Assembly: GCF_004345365.1 (NCBI RefSeq)
Contig: NZ_SLVF01000005.1
Location: 496,001-560,000, forward strand
Length of the DNA stretch: 64,000 bases
Direction of reading: 5' to 3'
From: Kribbella sp. VKM Ac-2568
GTDB taxonomy: Bacteria > Actinomycetota > Actinomycetes > Propionibacteriales > Kribbellaceae
Shown: one piece after another, positions 34,502-43,488 of the stretch
How positions within the stretch are numbered: position 1 is the first letter of the stretch
How the letters are laid out: each line of letters begins with the position of its first letter
Made by a program: the position numbers and the translations under genes
The notes under the pieces: model-generated
Database searches by the model: none
What the model was told of the DNA's origin: nothing
Seen by the model: the letters and a program-made list of their open reading frames with translations, nothing else

Positions 34502-35659
34502 GTGAGCGACCCGTACGGGTACGACGGACGTCCCCAGGATCGGCCGGCGCCACCGCCCGGCGTACTGCCTCCGCCGCAGGCGACGCAGTGGCAGCAGGGC
34601 ACCTACGCACCCCCTCGCCAGCAGTACCCGCCGCAGCAGCAGTACCCCGGCCAGCAGGGTCAGTACCCCGGGCAACAAGGCCAGTACCAAGGGCAGGGGC
34701 AATGGGCCCAGCCGTACTACGGCGGCGGCCCCAACCACTTCAACGGGTTCCAGCCGCCGCGGCGCAAGTCCAGCGCGATCCGCCTGGTGCTGATGGGGTT
34801 CTTCGTCGTCGCGTTCGTCGGGATCGCGCTGTCCGTGGTCGGCGTGATGCTGGCCGGCGGCGGGACCGGCACCGCCAGCCGGCCCAGTACGAACGGCCCG
34901 TCCGTCGTGCCGACCGCGACCACGAACCCGGAGAAGGGCACCGCCGAGGACTTCCTCCTGAACGCTCCGGTGTACCAGGTCGGCGGCCTCGGCGAGCTGA
35001 ACTGCCCGGCCGAGAAGCTCGGCGACGGCAGCCTGGCCGCGCAGAAGGTGTACTACCAGAAGCTCTTCAAGTGTTTGAACGACGCCTGGCGGCCGGCCTT
35101 CGCCAAGCTCGGCTCGGACAAGCCGGACCCGGGTCTGGTCGTCTTCGACCAGCCGGTGGTCACTCCCTGTGGCAGGTTCGCTCCGCTGTCCGGCCGGGTG
35201 CTCGCCTTCTACTGCTACGGCAACTCGGTGATGTACACCGACGTGAAGCAGATGAACAAGGCCTTCGGTTCGAAGCAGGACCTGGCCTTCCTGATGACGA
35301 TCGCGCACGAGTACGGCCATCACGTGCAGGGCGTCAGCGACCTCTTCTACGCCCGGGCCGTCTATCTGCAGGACCACCCGGAGGAGAAGCTCGAGAGCTC
35401 CCGGCGCAACGAGTTGCAGGCGTCCTGCTTCGCCGGCGTCTTCAGCCGGGCGGTGGAGAAGTCCTACCCGTTCACCAACCGGATGGCCGAGTTCGAACGC
35501 CAGGCCAGCAACAGCTTCGGCGAGAGCCCGGACACGCCCGAGGACGAGCGGACCCACGGCCTCGCCACGAGTCAGGGCTTCTGGATCCTGAACGGCCTGA
35601 ACGTCGGCGAGACCAAGGCCTGCAACACCTTCGCCGCCCCGACCAACCTGGTGAAGTAG
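34502..35659 (+). CDS. Membrane-anchored zinc metallopeptidase, array member 5
   Basis: 385 residues. The cytosolic tail is Gln/Pro/Tyr-rich (QQQYPGQQGQYPGQQGQYQG), followed by RRKSSAIR, a TM helix (about 98-120), a short stalk and the catalytic domain with H269-E-Y-G-H273 and Glu304 (NELQASC). Six conserved Cys. It is the most diverged member (NCPAEKLGDGS near the start of the domain; lacks the DHGSK block, having THGLATSQGFWILNG). GTG start after GGAAGGGGG. Confidence 0.82.
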   Translation: MSDPYGYDGRPQDRPAPPPGVLPPPQATQWQQGTYAPPRQQYPPQQQYPGQQGQYPGQQGQYQGQGQWAQPYYGGGPNHFNGFQPPRRKSSAIRLVLMGFFVVAFVGIALSVVGVMLAGGGTGTASRPSTNGPSVVPTATTNPEKGTAEDFLLNAPVYQVGGLGELNCPAEKLGDGSLAAQKVYYQKLFKCLNDAWRPAFAKLGSDKPDPGLVVFDQPVVTPCGRFAPLSGRVLAFYCYGNSVMYTDVKQMNKAFGSKQDLAFLMTIAHEYGHHVQGVSDLFYARAVYLQDHPEEKLESSRRNELQASCFAGVFSRAVEKSYPFTNRMAEFERQASNSFGESPDTPEDERTHGLATSQGFWILNGLNVGETKACNTFAAPTNLVK

Positions 35660-35690
35660 GCCGCTGGTCCAGACCTCAATTCAGGCACCC

Positions 35691-35725
35691 GTCACCCGGA
35701 CATCCGCAGTTGGTGTCCGGGTGAC
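35691..35725 (+). terminator. Hairpin terminator before pls gene
   Basis: Perfect 12-bp arms (GTCACCCGGACA and complement) with an 11-base loop; it separates metallopeptidase 5 from the NRPS gene. Confidence 0.8.
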
Positions 35726-35770
35726 GTCGTATTCGGGAGCAGGACGGCCAAGCGGCGTATCATCCGCCCC

Positions 35771-38700
35771 GTGACACTGCGACGGGGGGACAGCGCTCCA
35801 CCCGAGCGCACGCTGGTCGAAATCCTGCAGGCGACGGCAGCGACGTATCCCGACGAGCCTGCGCTCGACGACTCGCACGTCAGCCTCAGCTACCGCGAAC
35901 TGCTCCACCAGGTGACGAGGTTCGCGGGCCGCCTGACCGCGCTGGGGATCGGCCCGGGCGATCGCGTCGGAGTACGGGTCTCCTCCGGTCACAACGATCT
36001 GTACGTCGCGATCCTGGGCAGCCTGCAGGCGGGCGCCGCCTACGTCCCGGTCGACGCGGACGACCCCGAGGAGCGCGCCGAACTCGTCTTCGGCGAGGCC
36101 GCCGTCGCGGCGATCGTCACCGACGACCTGGAGATCACCTCCACCCGGGTCCAGCCGGAGGAAGCCTCCGACGGCTACTACGACTACCCCTACTCCGCCC
36201 GGATGGACGCCGAACCACCCGCCGGTACTGCGGTCGCCGGTACTGCGGTCGCTGGTCCGTCGCGCACAGGTCATCGGGGTGACGACGGTCCGGGTCCCGA
36301 CGACGACGCCTGGATCATCTTCACCTCGGGATCGACCGGCGTACCGAAGGGAGTCGCGGTCACGCACCGGTCGGCGGCGGCCTTCGTCGACGCCGAGGCG
36401 CGGATGTTCCTGCAGGCCGAACCGATCGGCGCGGAGGACCGGGTGCTCGCCGGGTTGTCCGTGGCCTTCGACGCGTCCTGCGAGGAGATGTGGCTCGCCT
36501 GGCGGCACGGCGCCTGTCTGGTGCCCGCGCCGCGGTCGCTGGTGCGCAGCGGAATGGACCTCGGCCCCTGGCTGGTGGCGCAGGGAATCACCATCGTGTC
36601 GACCGTCCCGACCCTCGCGGCGCTCTGGCCTGCGGACGCGCTGGACAACGTGCGGCTGCTGATCTTCGGCGGCGAGGCCTGCCCGCCCGAGCTCGCCGAG
36701 CGACTGGCGGTCGACGGCCGCGAGGTCTGGAACACCTACGGCCCGACCGAGGCGACCGTCGTCGCCTGCGGCGCCCGGCTGACCGGAGTGGGCCCGGTCC
36801 GGATCGGTTTGCCCTTGGACGGCTGGGACCTGGCCGTCGTCGATGCCGCAGGCAACGAAGTGCCCGAGGGCGGCACCGGTGAGCTGATCATCGGCGGTAT
36901 CGGTCTGGCCCGGTATCTCGACCCCGCCAAGGACGCGGAGAAGTTCGCCCCGATGCCGTCGCTCGGCTGGGACCGCGCCTACCGAAGCGGCGACCTGGTC
37001 CGGAACGAGGCGGAGGGCCTGGTGTTCATGGGCCGGGCCGACGAGCAGATCAAGCTCGGCGGCCGCCGGATCGAGCTCGGCGAGGTGGACGCCGCCCTGC
37101 AAGCCCTCCCCGGCATCTCCGGCGCGGCCGCCGCCGTCCGGACCAGCGGGGCCGGGAATCAGCTTCTCGTCGGGTACGTCGTACCGGACGAGCCCGAGTC
37201 GTTCGATCAGCAAGCGGCAACCGAGCGGTTGCGCGAGGCGCTCCCGGCCGCGCTGGTCCCGTTGCTCGCCGTCACCGACACCCTGCCGACCAGGACGAGC
37301 GGCAAGGTGGATCGTGCGGCTCTGCCCTGGCCGCTGCCGGGAATGGAGACCGACGGCCCGGCAGCGGAACTCGACGGAACGGCGGGCTGGCTCGCGACGC
37401 GGTGGACGAAGGTCCTCGGCGCGCAGGTCACCGGGCCCGACAACGACTTCTTCCTGCACGGCGGCGGCAGTCTCGCCGCGGCCCAACTGGTCTCCGCCCT
37501 GCGCGAGCGGTACCCGGAAGCCACGGTCGGCGACATCTACGACTACCCGCGGCTCGGAGCGCTGGCCGATCGCCTGGACTCCTTCAGCTCCACTGTCGAG
37601 CCGGTCGAGATCCGCGAGATCAAGCCGACTCCTCCTGGAACACAGGTCCTGCAGACGGCACTCACCCTGGTGCTGCAGACCGTGGTCGGCGTGCGGTGGC
37701 TGGTCTGGCTCTTCACCCTGAACAACCTGCTGGCGCTCACGGACGGCCCGCACCCGTGGATGCGCACAGTGTCGTGGTGGTGGATCCTCGCCGGCTGGCT
37801 GATCCTCATCACGCCCGCAGGCCGGATGGGTATCGCCGTCGTCGGTGCCCGACTACTGTTGCGCGGGCTGAGACCAGGCATCTACCCGCGCGGCGGCAGC
37901 GTCCACGTCCGCCTGTGGGCGGCGGAGAACCTCGCCGACGCGGCCGGCGCCGCGAACCTCGCGGGGGCCCCCTGGATCACCTACTACGCAAGGGCACTCG
38001 GCGCGAAGATCGGCCGCGGCGTCGACCTGCACACGCTCCCGCCCGTCACCGGCCTGTTCACGATGGGCCGCGGCGCCTCGATCGAGCCAGAGGTCGACCT
38101 CTCCGGCTACTGGATCGACGGGGACCGCCTGCACGTCGGTACGGTCACCGTCGGCGCCGAGGCCGTCGTCGGGTCGCGTAGCACCCTGCTGCCCGGCGCG
38201 GAGATCGGCCGCAACGCCGAGATCGCCGCCGGCTCGGCCGTGTCCGGCAAGGTACCCGCCAGCGAACGCTGGTCGGGATCACCCGCCTCCCGCGTCGGTC
38301 GCGCGCGCCACCCGTGGCCCGAGGAACGCCCCGCCCGGGCCCCTTTGTGGGTCCTCGCGTACGGCGCGGCCTCCGCGCTGATGTCACTCCTTCCGCTGGG
38401 AGCCGCCGCGGCCGCCATCGTCGTACTGTGGCAGGCCGTGCGGGGGACTTCGTCGCTCGGGGACGCTGCTCTGCAGGCGTTGTGGGCGGTTCCGCTGATG
38501 ACGCTGGTCGGGTTCGTGACGTTGGCGCTGCTGACCTTGATCGGGGTCAGGCTCCTGGGCATCGGGATCAAACCCGGGCACTACCCGGTGCGGAGCCGGA
38601 TCGGCTGGCAGGTCTGGGCCACGGAGAGGTTGCTCGACTCCGCCCGCACGTTGCTCTTCCCGCTCTACGCGAGCCTGCTGACGCCGTTCTGGCTGCGGGC

Positions 38701-39727
38701 GCTCGGGGCGAAGGTCGGTCGCGATGTCGAGGCCTCCACCGTCCTGCTGCTGCCCAAGATGACCACCGTCGGCGAAGGGGCGTTCCTGGCCGACGACACG
38801 ATGATCGCGTCGTACGAACTGGGTGGCGGCTGGTTGCACGTGGCCGGCGCGAAGGTCGGCAAACGGGCCTTCCTCGGCAACTCGGGGATGACCGCGCCCG
38901 GTCGCTCGGTGCCGAAGAACGGCCTGGTCGCGGTGCTCTCGGCGGCACCGAAGAAGTCGAAGGCGGGCACCTCGTGGCTCGGCAGCCCACCGGTGAAGCT
39001 GCGGCGCCAGGCGATCGAGGGCGACCAGAGCAGGACGTTCAACCCACCCCTGCGGTTGAAGTTCGCCCGGGCCGCGGTCGAGCTGTGCCGGTTCTTCCCG
39101 ATGATGTGCACCGTCCTGATCGCGCTGGGCGTGCTCTTCACCCTGCAGGCGCTCGATCTCTGGCTCGGCCCGTGGTGGACCTTCCTGCTGTCCGGCGCGG
39201 TGATCCTGGCCGCCGGGGCCGTTGCGGGCGCTATGGCCACGGTCGCCAAGTGGGTCATCGTCGGCCGCACCAAGGCTGTCGACTACCCGCTGTGGAGCAG
39301 CTTCATCTGGCGCAACGAGGTCGTCGACACATTCGTCGAGATGGTCGCCGCACCCTGGTTCGCGAACGCCGCCGCCGGTACGCCGGTGCTGGCGCTGTGG
39401 CTGCGCACGCTCGGCGCGAAGATCGGCAAGGGCGTCTGGTGCGAGACGTACTGGCTGCCCGAGGCGGACCTGATCACCCTCGGCGACGGTGCTTCGGTGA
39501 ATCGCGGATGCGTGCTCCAGACGCACCTGTTTCATGACAGGGTTTGTTCCATGAGCACCGTCACCTTCGGGCCAGGATCAACCCTCGGGCCGCACGGCAT
39601 CATCCTGCCGGCGGCCTCGATCGGAGCGGGCGCCACCATCGGCCCGGTCTCCCTGGTGATGCGCGGCGAGAGCGTTCCGGCCGGATCGCGCTGGGCCGGG
39701 AACCCGATCGCCCCCTGGCGCGGTTGA
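35771..39727 (+). CDS. Pls/PosA-family NRPS: homopoly(amino acid) synthetase
   Basis: 1,318 residues. An adenylation domain (1-540) has IIFTSGSTGVPKGVAVTHRS, NTYGPTEATV, YRSGDLVRNEAEGLVFMGRA and RTSGKVDRAAL; a carrier domain follows with phosphopantetheine Ser567 (FFLHGGGSLAAAQL). The rest is six TM helices interleaved with three LbH acyltransferase-like domains (AKIGRGVDLH, AKVGRDVEAS, AKIGKGVWCE), the architecture of epsilon-poly-L-lysine synthetase. The pocket has FDASCEEM: Asp234, Ala235 and an acidic Glu238, which would suit a basic amino acid (inference). GTG start, 7 bases after TATCAT. It is translationally coupled to the M1 aminopeptidase. The polymer made is unknown. Confidence 0.93.
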   Translation: MTLRRGDSAPPERTLVEILQATAATYPDEPALDDSHVSLSYRELLHQVTRFAGRLTALGIGPGDRVGVRVSSGHNDLYVAILGSLQAGAAYVPVDADDPEERAELVFGEAAVAAIVTDDLEITSTRVQPEEASDGYYDYPYSARMDAEPPAGTAVAGTAVAGPSRTGHRGDDGPGPDDDAWIIFTSGSTGVPKGVAVTHRSAAAFVDAEARMFLQAEPIGAEDRVLAGLSVAFDASCEEMWLAWRHGACLVPAPRSLVRSGMDLGPWLVAQGITIVSTVPTLAALWPADALDNVRLLIFGGEACPPELAERLAVDGREVWNTYGPTEATVVACGARLTGVGPVRIGLPLDGWDLAVVDAAGNEVPEGGTGELIIGGIGLARYLDPAKDAEKFAPMPSLGWDRAYRSGDLVRNEAEGLVFMGRADEQIKLGGRRIELGEVDAALQALPGISGAAAAVRTSGAGNQLLVGYVVPDEPESFDQQAATERLREALPAALVPLLAVTDTLPTRTSGKVDRAALPWPLPGMETDGPAAELDGTAGWLATRWTKVLGAQVTGPDNDFFLHGGGSLAAAQLVSALRERYPEATVGDIYDYPRLGALADRLDSFSSTVEPVEIREIKPTPPGTQVLQTALTLVLQTVVGVRWLVWLFTLNNLLALTDGPHPWMRTVSWWWILAGWLILITPAGRMGIAVVGARLLLRGLRPGIYPRGGSVHVRLWAAENLADAAGAANLAGAPWITYYARALGAKIGRGVDLHTLPPVTGLFTMGRGASIEPEVDLSGYWIDGDRLHVGTVTVGAEAVVGSRSTLLPGAEIGRNAEIAAGSAVSGKVPASERWSGSPASRVGRARHPWPEERPARAPLWVLAYGAASALMSLLPLGAAAAAIVVLWQAVRGTSSLGDAALQALWAVPLMTLVGFVTLALLTLIGVRLLGIGIKPGHYPVRSRIGWQVWATERLLDSARTLLFPLYASLLTPFWLRALGAKVGRDVEASTVLLLPKMTTVGEGAFLADDTMIASYELGGGWLHVAGAKVGKRAFLGNSGMTAPGRSVPKNGLVAVLSAAPKKSKAGTSWLGSPPVKLRRQAIEGDQSRTFNPPLRLKFARAAVELCRFFPMMCTVLIALGVLFTLQALDLWLGPWWTFLLSGAVILAAGAVAGAMATVAKWVIVGRTKAVDYPLWSSFIWRNEVVDTFVEMVAAPWFANAAAGTPVLALWLRTLGAKIGKGVWCETYWLPEADLITLGDGASVNRGCVLQTHLFHDRVCSMSTVTFGPGSTLGPHGIILPAASIGAGATIGPVSLVMRGESVPAGSRWAGNPIAPWRG

Positions 39728-41079
39728 TGGTTGCCGAGGTCAGGGGGAGCCCCGGTGACGACACGGCCGGGGATTCTTATGTTCTGGCGCGAGGCAACGG
39801 CGGGTACCACGTCGAGTCGTACGAGCTCGACCTCGACTACCGGGTCAACAGCAACCGGCTGACCGGCAAGGCCACCATCACCGCCGTCGCGACCCAGGCG
39901 CTGTCCCGGCTGAGCTTCGACCTGGCCGGACTCCGCGTGACGAAGGTCTACGTCAACGGGCGTCGCGCCGCGCGGTACACGCATCGCAGCGGCAAGCTGC
40001 ACGTCTGGCCCACCAGTACGATCGTCGACGGCGGCGAGTTCGTCGTGGACGTGCAGTACTCCGGCAACCCGGCACCGATCGACAGCCCGTGGGGCGAGCT
40101 CGGCTGGGAGGAACTGACCGAAGGCGTGATCGTGGCGAGCCAGCCGAGCGGCGCGGCCACCTGGTTCCCCTGCAACGACCACCCCGGCGACAAGGCGCAC
40201 TACCGGATCACCATCACCACCGACTCGCCGTACCACGTGGTCGCGAACGGGCGACTCGTATCCCGGCGGACGAAGGCGAGCCGCACCAGCTGGGTGTACG
40301 ACCAGGCGGCCCCGATGGCGACGTACCTGGCAACCGTCCAGATCGGCCGGTACGACGTACTGGAGCTGGCGTCGTCGCCGGTGACCATGCGGGCGGTGCT
40401 GCCGGCGGCACTGGTGCGGGAGTTCCGCTCGGACTTCGGGCGGCAGCAGGCCATGATGCACCTGTTCACCAGGTTGTTCGGGCCGTACCCGTTCGGTAGT
40501 TACACCGTGGTGGTGACGGACGACCCGCTGGAGATTCCGCTGGAGGCGCAGGGCATCTCGGTGTTCGGCAGCAACCATGTGGACGGGCGGCGCGGCGCGG
40601 AGCGGCTGGTCGCGCACGAGCTCGCCCACCAGTGGTTCGGCAACAGCCTGACCCCGGCGAGCTGGCGGCACATCTGGCTGAACGAGGGATTCGCCTGCTA
40701 CGCCGAGTGGTTGTGGTCGGAGGAGTCGGGCGGCCTGAGTGCGTCGCAGCAGGTGACGAGGGCCTACAACCGGCTGAAGGGGCTCGACCAGGACCTGGTG
40801 TTGTCGGATCCCGGGCCGGACCTGATGTTCGACGACCGGCTCTACAAGCGCGGCGCGATCACCCTGCACGTCCTGCGGCAACTGCTGGGCGACGACACGT
40901 TCTTCGGGCTGCTGCGAACCTGGACCCGGCGGTACCGGCACGGCTCGGTGACCACGGACGCCTTCATCTCGTTGGCCGCCGAGGCCTGCGGGGACGGGAA
41001 CGCCGTACGGGGGCTGTTCTCCGTCTGGCTGGATTCACCGGTGCTACCGGCTCTCCCCCGGGCCAACCGGCGCCGCTGA
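39727..41079 (+). CDS. M1-family metallo-aminopeptidase coupled to Pls synthetase
   Basis: A 450-residue M1 aminopeptidase. The zinc site is complete: H297-E-L-A-H301 with Glu320 (HIWLNEGFACYAEW), spaced as in gluzincins. The exopeptidase segment reads IPLEAQGISVFG rather than the common GAMEN. No signal peptide, so cytosolic unless exported otherwise. Its ATG overlaps the pls stop (TGATG). In epsilon-poly-lysine producers, polymer-degrading aminopeptidases have been described; polymer trimming or self-protection is a natural guess here. The family C-terminal helical domain is short. Confidence 0.92.
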   Translation: MVAEVRGSPGDDTAGDSYVLARGNGGYHVESYELDLDYRVNSNRLTGKATITAVATQALSRLSFDLAGLRVTKVYVNGRRAARYTHRSGKLHVWPTSTIVDGGEFVVDVQYSGNPAPIDSPWGELGWEELTEGVIVASQPSGAATWFPCNDHPGDKAHYRITITTDSPYHVVANGRLVSRRTKASRTSWVYDQAAPMATYLATVQIGRYDVLELASSPVTMRAVLPAALVREFRSDFGRQQAMMHLFTRLFGPYPFGSYTVVVTDDPLEIPLEAQGISVFGSNHVDGRRGAERLVAHELAHQWFGNSLTPASWRHIWLNEGFACYAEWLWSEESGGLSASQQVTRAYNRLKGLDQDLVLSDPGPDLMFDDRLYKRGAITLHVLRQLLGDDTFFGLLRTWTRRYRHGSVTTDAFISLAAEACGDGNAVRGLFSVWLDSPVLPALPRANRRR

Positions 41080-41107
41080 CTGTGCAGCTGTCCTTAGGAT
41101 CGCTGGT

Positions 41108-41500
41108 ATGACTTCTTCTCGGATTGCTGTCACCACGGACGCGGCCCCGGCTCCGCGCGGGCACTACTCGCAGGCACGGATCGTCGGCGACCTGATCTTC
41201 ACCGCGGGAGTGCTGGCCTACGACCCGAAGACCAACGACCTGGTCGGCGAAGGAGACGCGGCCGAGCAGACCCGCCAGATCTTCCGCAACCTGTCCGCCA
41301 TCCTCGCCGAGGCCGGCGCCTCCCTGGACGACATCGTCAAGGTGACCGCCTTCCTCCAAGACCTGGACCGCGACCGCCAGTCCTACGACGCAGTCTTCCC
41401 CGAATTCCTAACCACCCCCTACCCCGCCCGCCTAACCGCCGGCGCCCGCCTAGGCGGCCAAGCCCTCGTAGAAATCGAGGTCATCGCCACCCGCCTGTGA
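41108..41500 (+). CDS. RidA/YjgF-family enamine/imine deaminase
   Basis: A 130-residue RidA-type protein: GHYSQARIVGDLIFTAGVLA, QTRQIFRNLSAILAEAGASL and YPARLTAGARLGGQALVEIE, with the conserved Arg of the active site in the last block. It should hydrolyse reactive enamine/imine intermediates released by PLP enzymes. ATG 7 bases after TAGGAT, 28 bp after the M1 gene. Whether it belongs with the polymer cluster is unclear; its own promoter suggests not. Confidence 0.88.
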   Translation: MTSSRIAVTTDAAPAPRGHYSQARIVGDLIFTAGVLAYDPKTNDLVGEGDAAEQTRQIFRNLSAILAEAGASLDDIVKVTAFLQDLDRDRQSYDAVFPEFLTTPYPARLTAGARLGGQALVEIEVIATRL

Positions 41501-41515
41501 GCCCGGAGCGCAGTA

Positions 41516-41986
41516 CTAGTAGATGAGGGCGGTGGCGATGGCGGCGATGCCCTCGCCGCGGCCGGTCAACCCCAGCCCGTCCGTCGTCGTCGCCGACACC
41601 GACACCTCGGCGTCGCAGGCGGTGCTGAGGGCCTTCTCGGCTTCGAGGCGGCGGGTGCCGACGCGGGGGCGGTTGCAGATGAGCTGGATCGAGATGTTGC
41701 CGATCTGGAAGCCGGCGGCGCGGACTCGGCGGGCTGCCTCGGCCAGGAGGGCCGCGCCAGAGGCTCCGGCCCACTCGGGTTCGGAGGTGCCGAAGTTGGA
41801 TCCCAGGTCGCCGAGCCGTGCGGCCGAGAGCAGCGCGTCGCAGGCCGCGTGAGCCGCCACATCGCCGTCCGAATGCCCGGAAGGGCCGGCGGTCTCCTCG
41901 GGCCACAGGAGCCCCGCGAGCCACATCTGCCGGCCTTCCTCGACCGGATGGACGTCGACGCCCGTCCCCACCCGTGGCACCTTCAT
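41516..41986 (-). CDS. ispF: 2-C-methyl-D-erythritol 2,4-cyclodiphosphate synthase
   Basis: A 156-residue MEP-pathway enzyme converting CDP-methylerythritol phosphate to the cyclodiphosphate. The metal-binding Asp11 and His13 ([11 protein letters not shown]) and the [40 protein letters not shown] signatures are present. ATG 41986, overlapping the ispD stop by 4 bp (ATGA); upstream in-frame codons belong to ispD sequence. Confidence 0.95.
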   Translation of the reverse strand: MKVPRVGTGVDVHPVEEGRQMWLAGLLWPEETAGPSGHSDGDVAAHAACDALLSAARLGDLGSNFGTSEPEWAGASGAALLAEAARRVRAAGFQIGNISIQLICNRPRVGTRRLEAEKALSTACDAEVSVSATTTDGLGLTGRGEGIAAIATALIY

Positions 41987-42678
41987 GAGGATCGCCTTTC
42001 CGCGAGGATCGACTCGGCCAGGATCAGGTCTCGCGGCCGCGTCACCTTGAACGCGTCCTCGGACCCCTCGACGGTCTGCACGGTCACTCCGAGTCGCTCG
42101 CACAACATCGCGTCATCGGTCGCCCCGAGGCCCTCGGCGGCATGCGCCCGCCGCAGCAACGTCGGCTCGAACCCCTGCGGAGTCTGTACCGCGACCAACG
42201 CCGACCGATCGGGCGTGTCGACCACCTTGCCGACCGGATCGACCCGCTTGATCGTGTCCGTGACGGGAATCACCGGCACTACCGCCGGAGCCCCGGAACG
42301 CACGGCGGCAACCACGCGCTCAATCACGGCAACCGGTACGAAGGACCGGGCCGCGTCGTGCACGAGGATGCAGTCGATCCCCTCGGTGGGGACCAGGTCC
42401 AGGGCAGCCCGGACGGAATCCGTCCGCTCGGTGCCACCGGCAACCACCTGGAGCGTCGCGGTCCCGACGTACGGCTCGAGCAGTTTGAGGACGACGTCCT
42501 CGCTGCCCGGCGGAACCGCGATCACAAAGCAGGTGAGGTCGGCGGCGGTCGCTGCCCGCAGTCCACGTACGGCGTGGACCAGCAGCGATTCGCCACCGAC
42601 CTCTCGAAATGCTTTTGGTGCCTCACCACCCAGCCGTACCCCGAGACCGGCCGCCGGGATGATCGCCGCAGTACTCAC
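41983..42678 (-). CDS. ispD: 2-C-methyl-D-erythritol 4-phosphate cytidylyltransferase
   Basis: A 231-residue cytidylyltransferase, the step before IspF. The CTP-binding [42 protein letters not shown] and [12 protein letters not shown] blocks are typical. GTG 42678 is chosen because it opens directly into the nucleotide-binding strand; a CATGAT box lies 6 bases upstream, suggesting a leaderless mRNA independent of carD. Confidence 0.95.
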   Translation of the reverse strand: MSTAAIIPAAGLGVRLGGEAPKAFREVGGESLLVHAVRGLRAATAADLTCFVIAVPPGSEDVVLKLLEPYVGTATLQVVAGGTERTDSVRAALDLVPTEGIDCILVHDAARSFVPVAVIERVVAAVRSGAPAVVPVIPVTDTIKRVDPVGKVVDTPDRSALVAVQTPQGFEPTLLRRAHAAEGLGATDDAMLCERLGVTVQTVEGSEDAFKVTRPRDLILAESILAERRSS

Positions 42679-42748
42679 GACGCCATCATGCCGGACGGGT
42701 TCGAGGGCGCGGTCGGGTGTGCTCCCCAGTAGCAGGAAGCTCCTGAAC

Positions 42749-43234
42749 TCAGGAAGCGAGGACCTCGTCGAGGATGGCTTCCGCCTTGTCCTCGTTCGTG
42801 TGCTCGGCCAGGGCCAGTTCGGAGACGAGGATCTGACGAGCCTTCGCCAGCATCCGCTTCTCACCGGCGGAGAGACCACGGTCACGCTCACGGCGCCACA
42901 GGTCGCGGACGACCTCTGCCACCTTCATCACGTCACCGGAGTGCAGCTTCTCCAGGTTCGCCTTGTAACGACGCGACCAGTTGGTCGGCTCCTCCGTGTG
43001 CGGCGCCCGCAGCACGTCGAAGACGCGCTCCAAGCCAGCCTGATCCACGACGTCACGCACGCCGACAAGATCGAGGTTGCACGCGGGGACCCGGACGACC
43101 AGGTCGTTCTGAGCGACGATCCTCAAGACCAGATAGGTCTTGTCCTCACCTTTGATCTGACGGGTCTCGATGTCCTCGATGACGGCCGCACCATGGTTGG
43201 GGTAAACAACCGTCTCGCCGACTGTGAAAGTCAT
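42749..43234 (-). CDS. carD: CarD-family RNA polymerase-binding regulator
   Basis: A 161-residue CarD: N-terminal RNAP-interacting domain ([20 protein letters not shown]) and a C-terminal helical DNA-binding domain with the key Trp region of [20 protein letters not shown] and the [20 protein letters not shown] block. It stabilises open promoter complexes, chiefly at rRNA promoters in mycobacteria. RBS AAAGGGG; a TAGGAT -10 lies at 43261-43266 on the minus strand. Confidence 0.95.
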   Translation of the reverse strand: MTFTVGETVVYPNHGAAVIEDIETRQIKGEDKTYLVLRIVAQNDLVVRVPACNLDLVGVRDVVDQAGLERVFDVLRAPHTEEPTNWSRRYKANLEKLHSGDVMKVAEVVRDLWRRERDRGLSAGEKRMLAKARQILVSELALAEHTNEDKAEAILDEVLAS

Positions 43235-43488
43235 ATGTCACGTGCCCCTTTCCGAGTCCTATCCTACCACGCGGTCGGTGGTCCGGTCGGGGCGTTTGCG
43301 CTGGTCAGAGGCCACTTCCCGCCTTGACAAACGCTGTCCGCCGTGCCTCGCACGCGCGAAGACGGTTGCCCGGGACACCCGCCACAGGGGTGGCCGCCGT
43401 CGGACCGGCGGCCCGATGTCGCTACGCTGTGCTCCGCCGGGGGCCAACGCCTGACGGCATCCACCGGGTTGTAGGAGAGGGAACTCAA

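Noticed and set aside
34427..35557. Upstream extension of the second DUF2207 frame on the minus strand
   Set aside because: It is antisense to metallopeptidase 5; the signal peptide starts at 34426.
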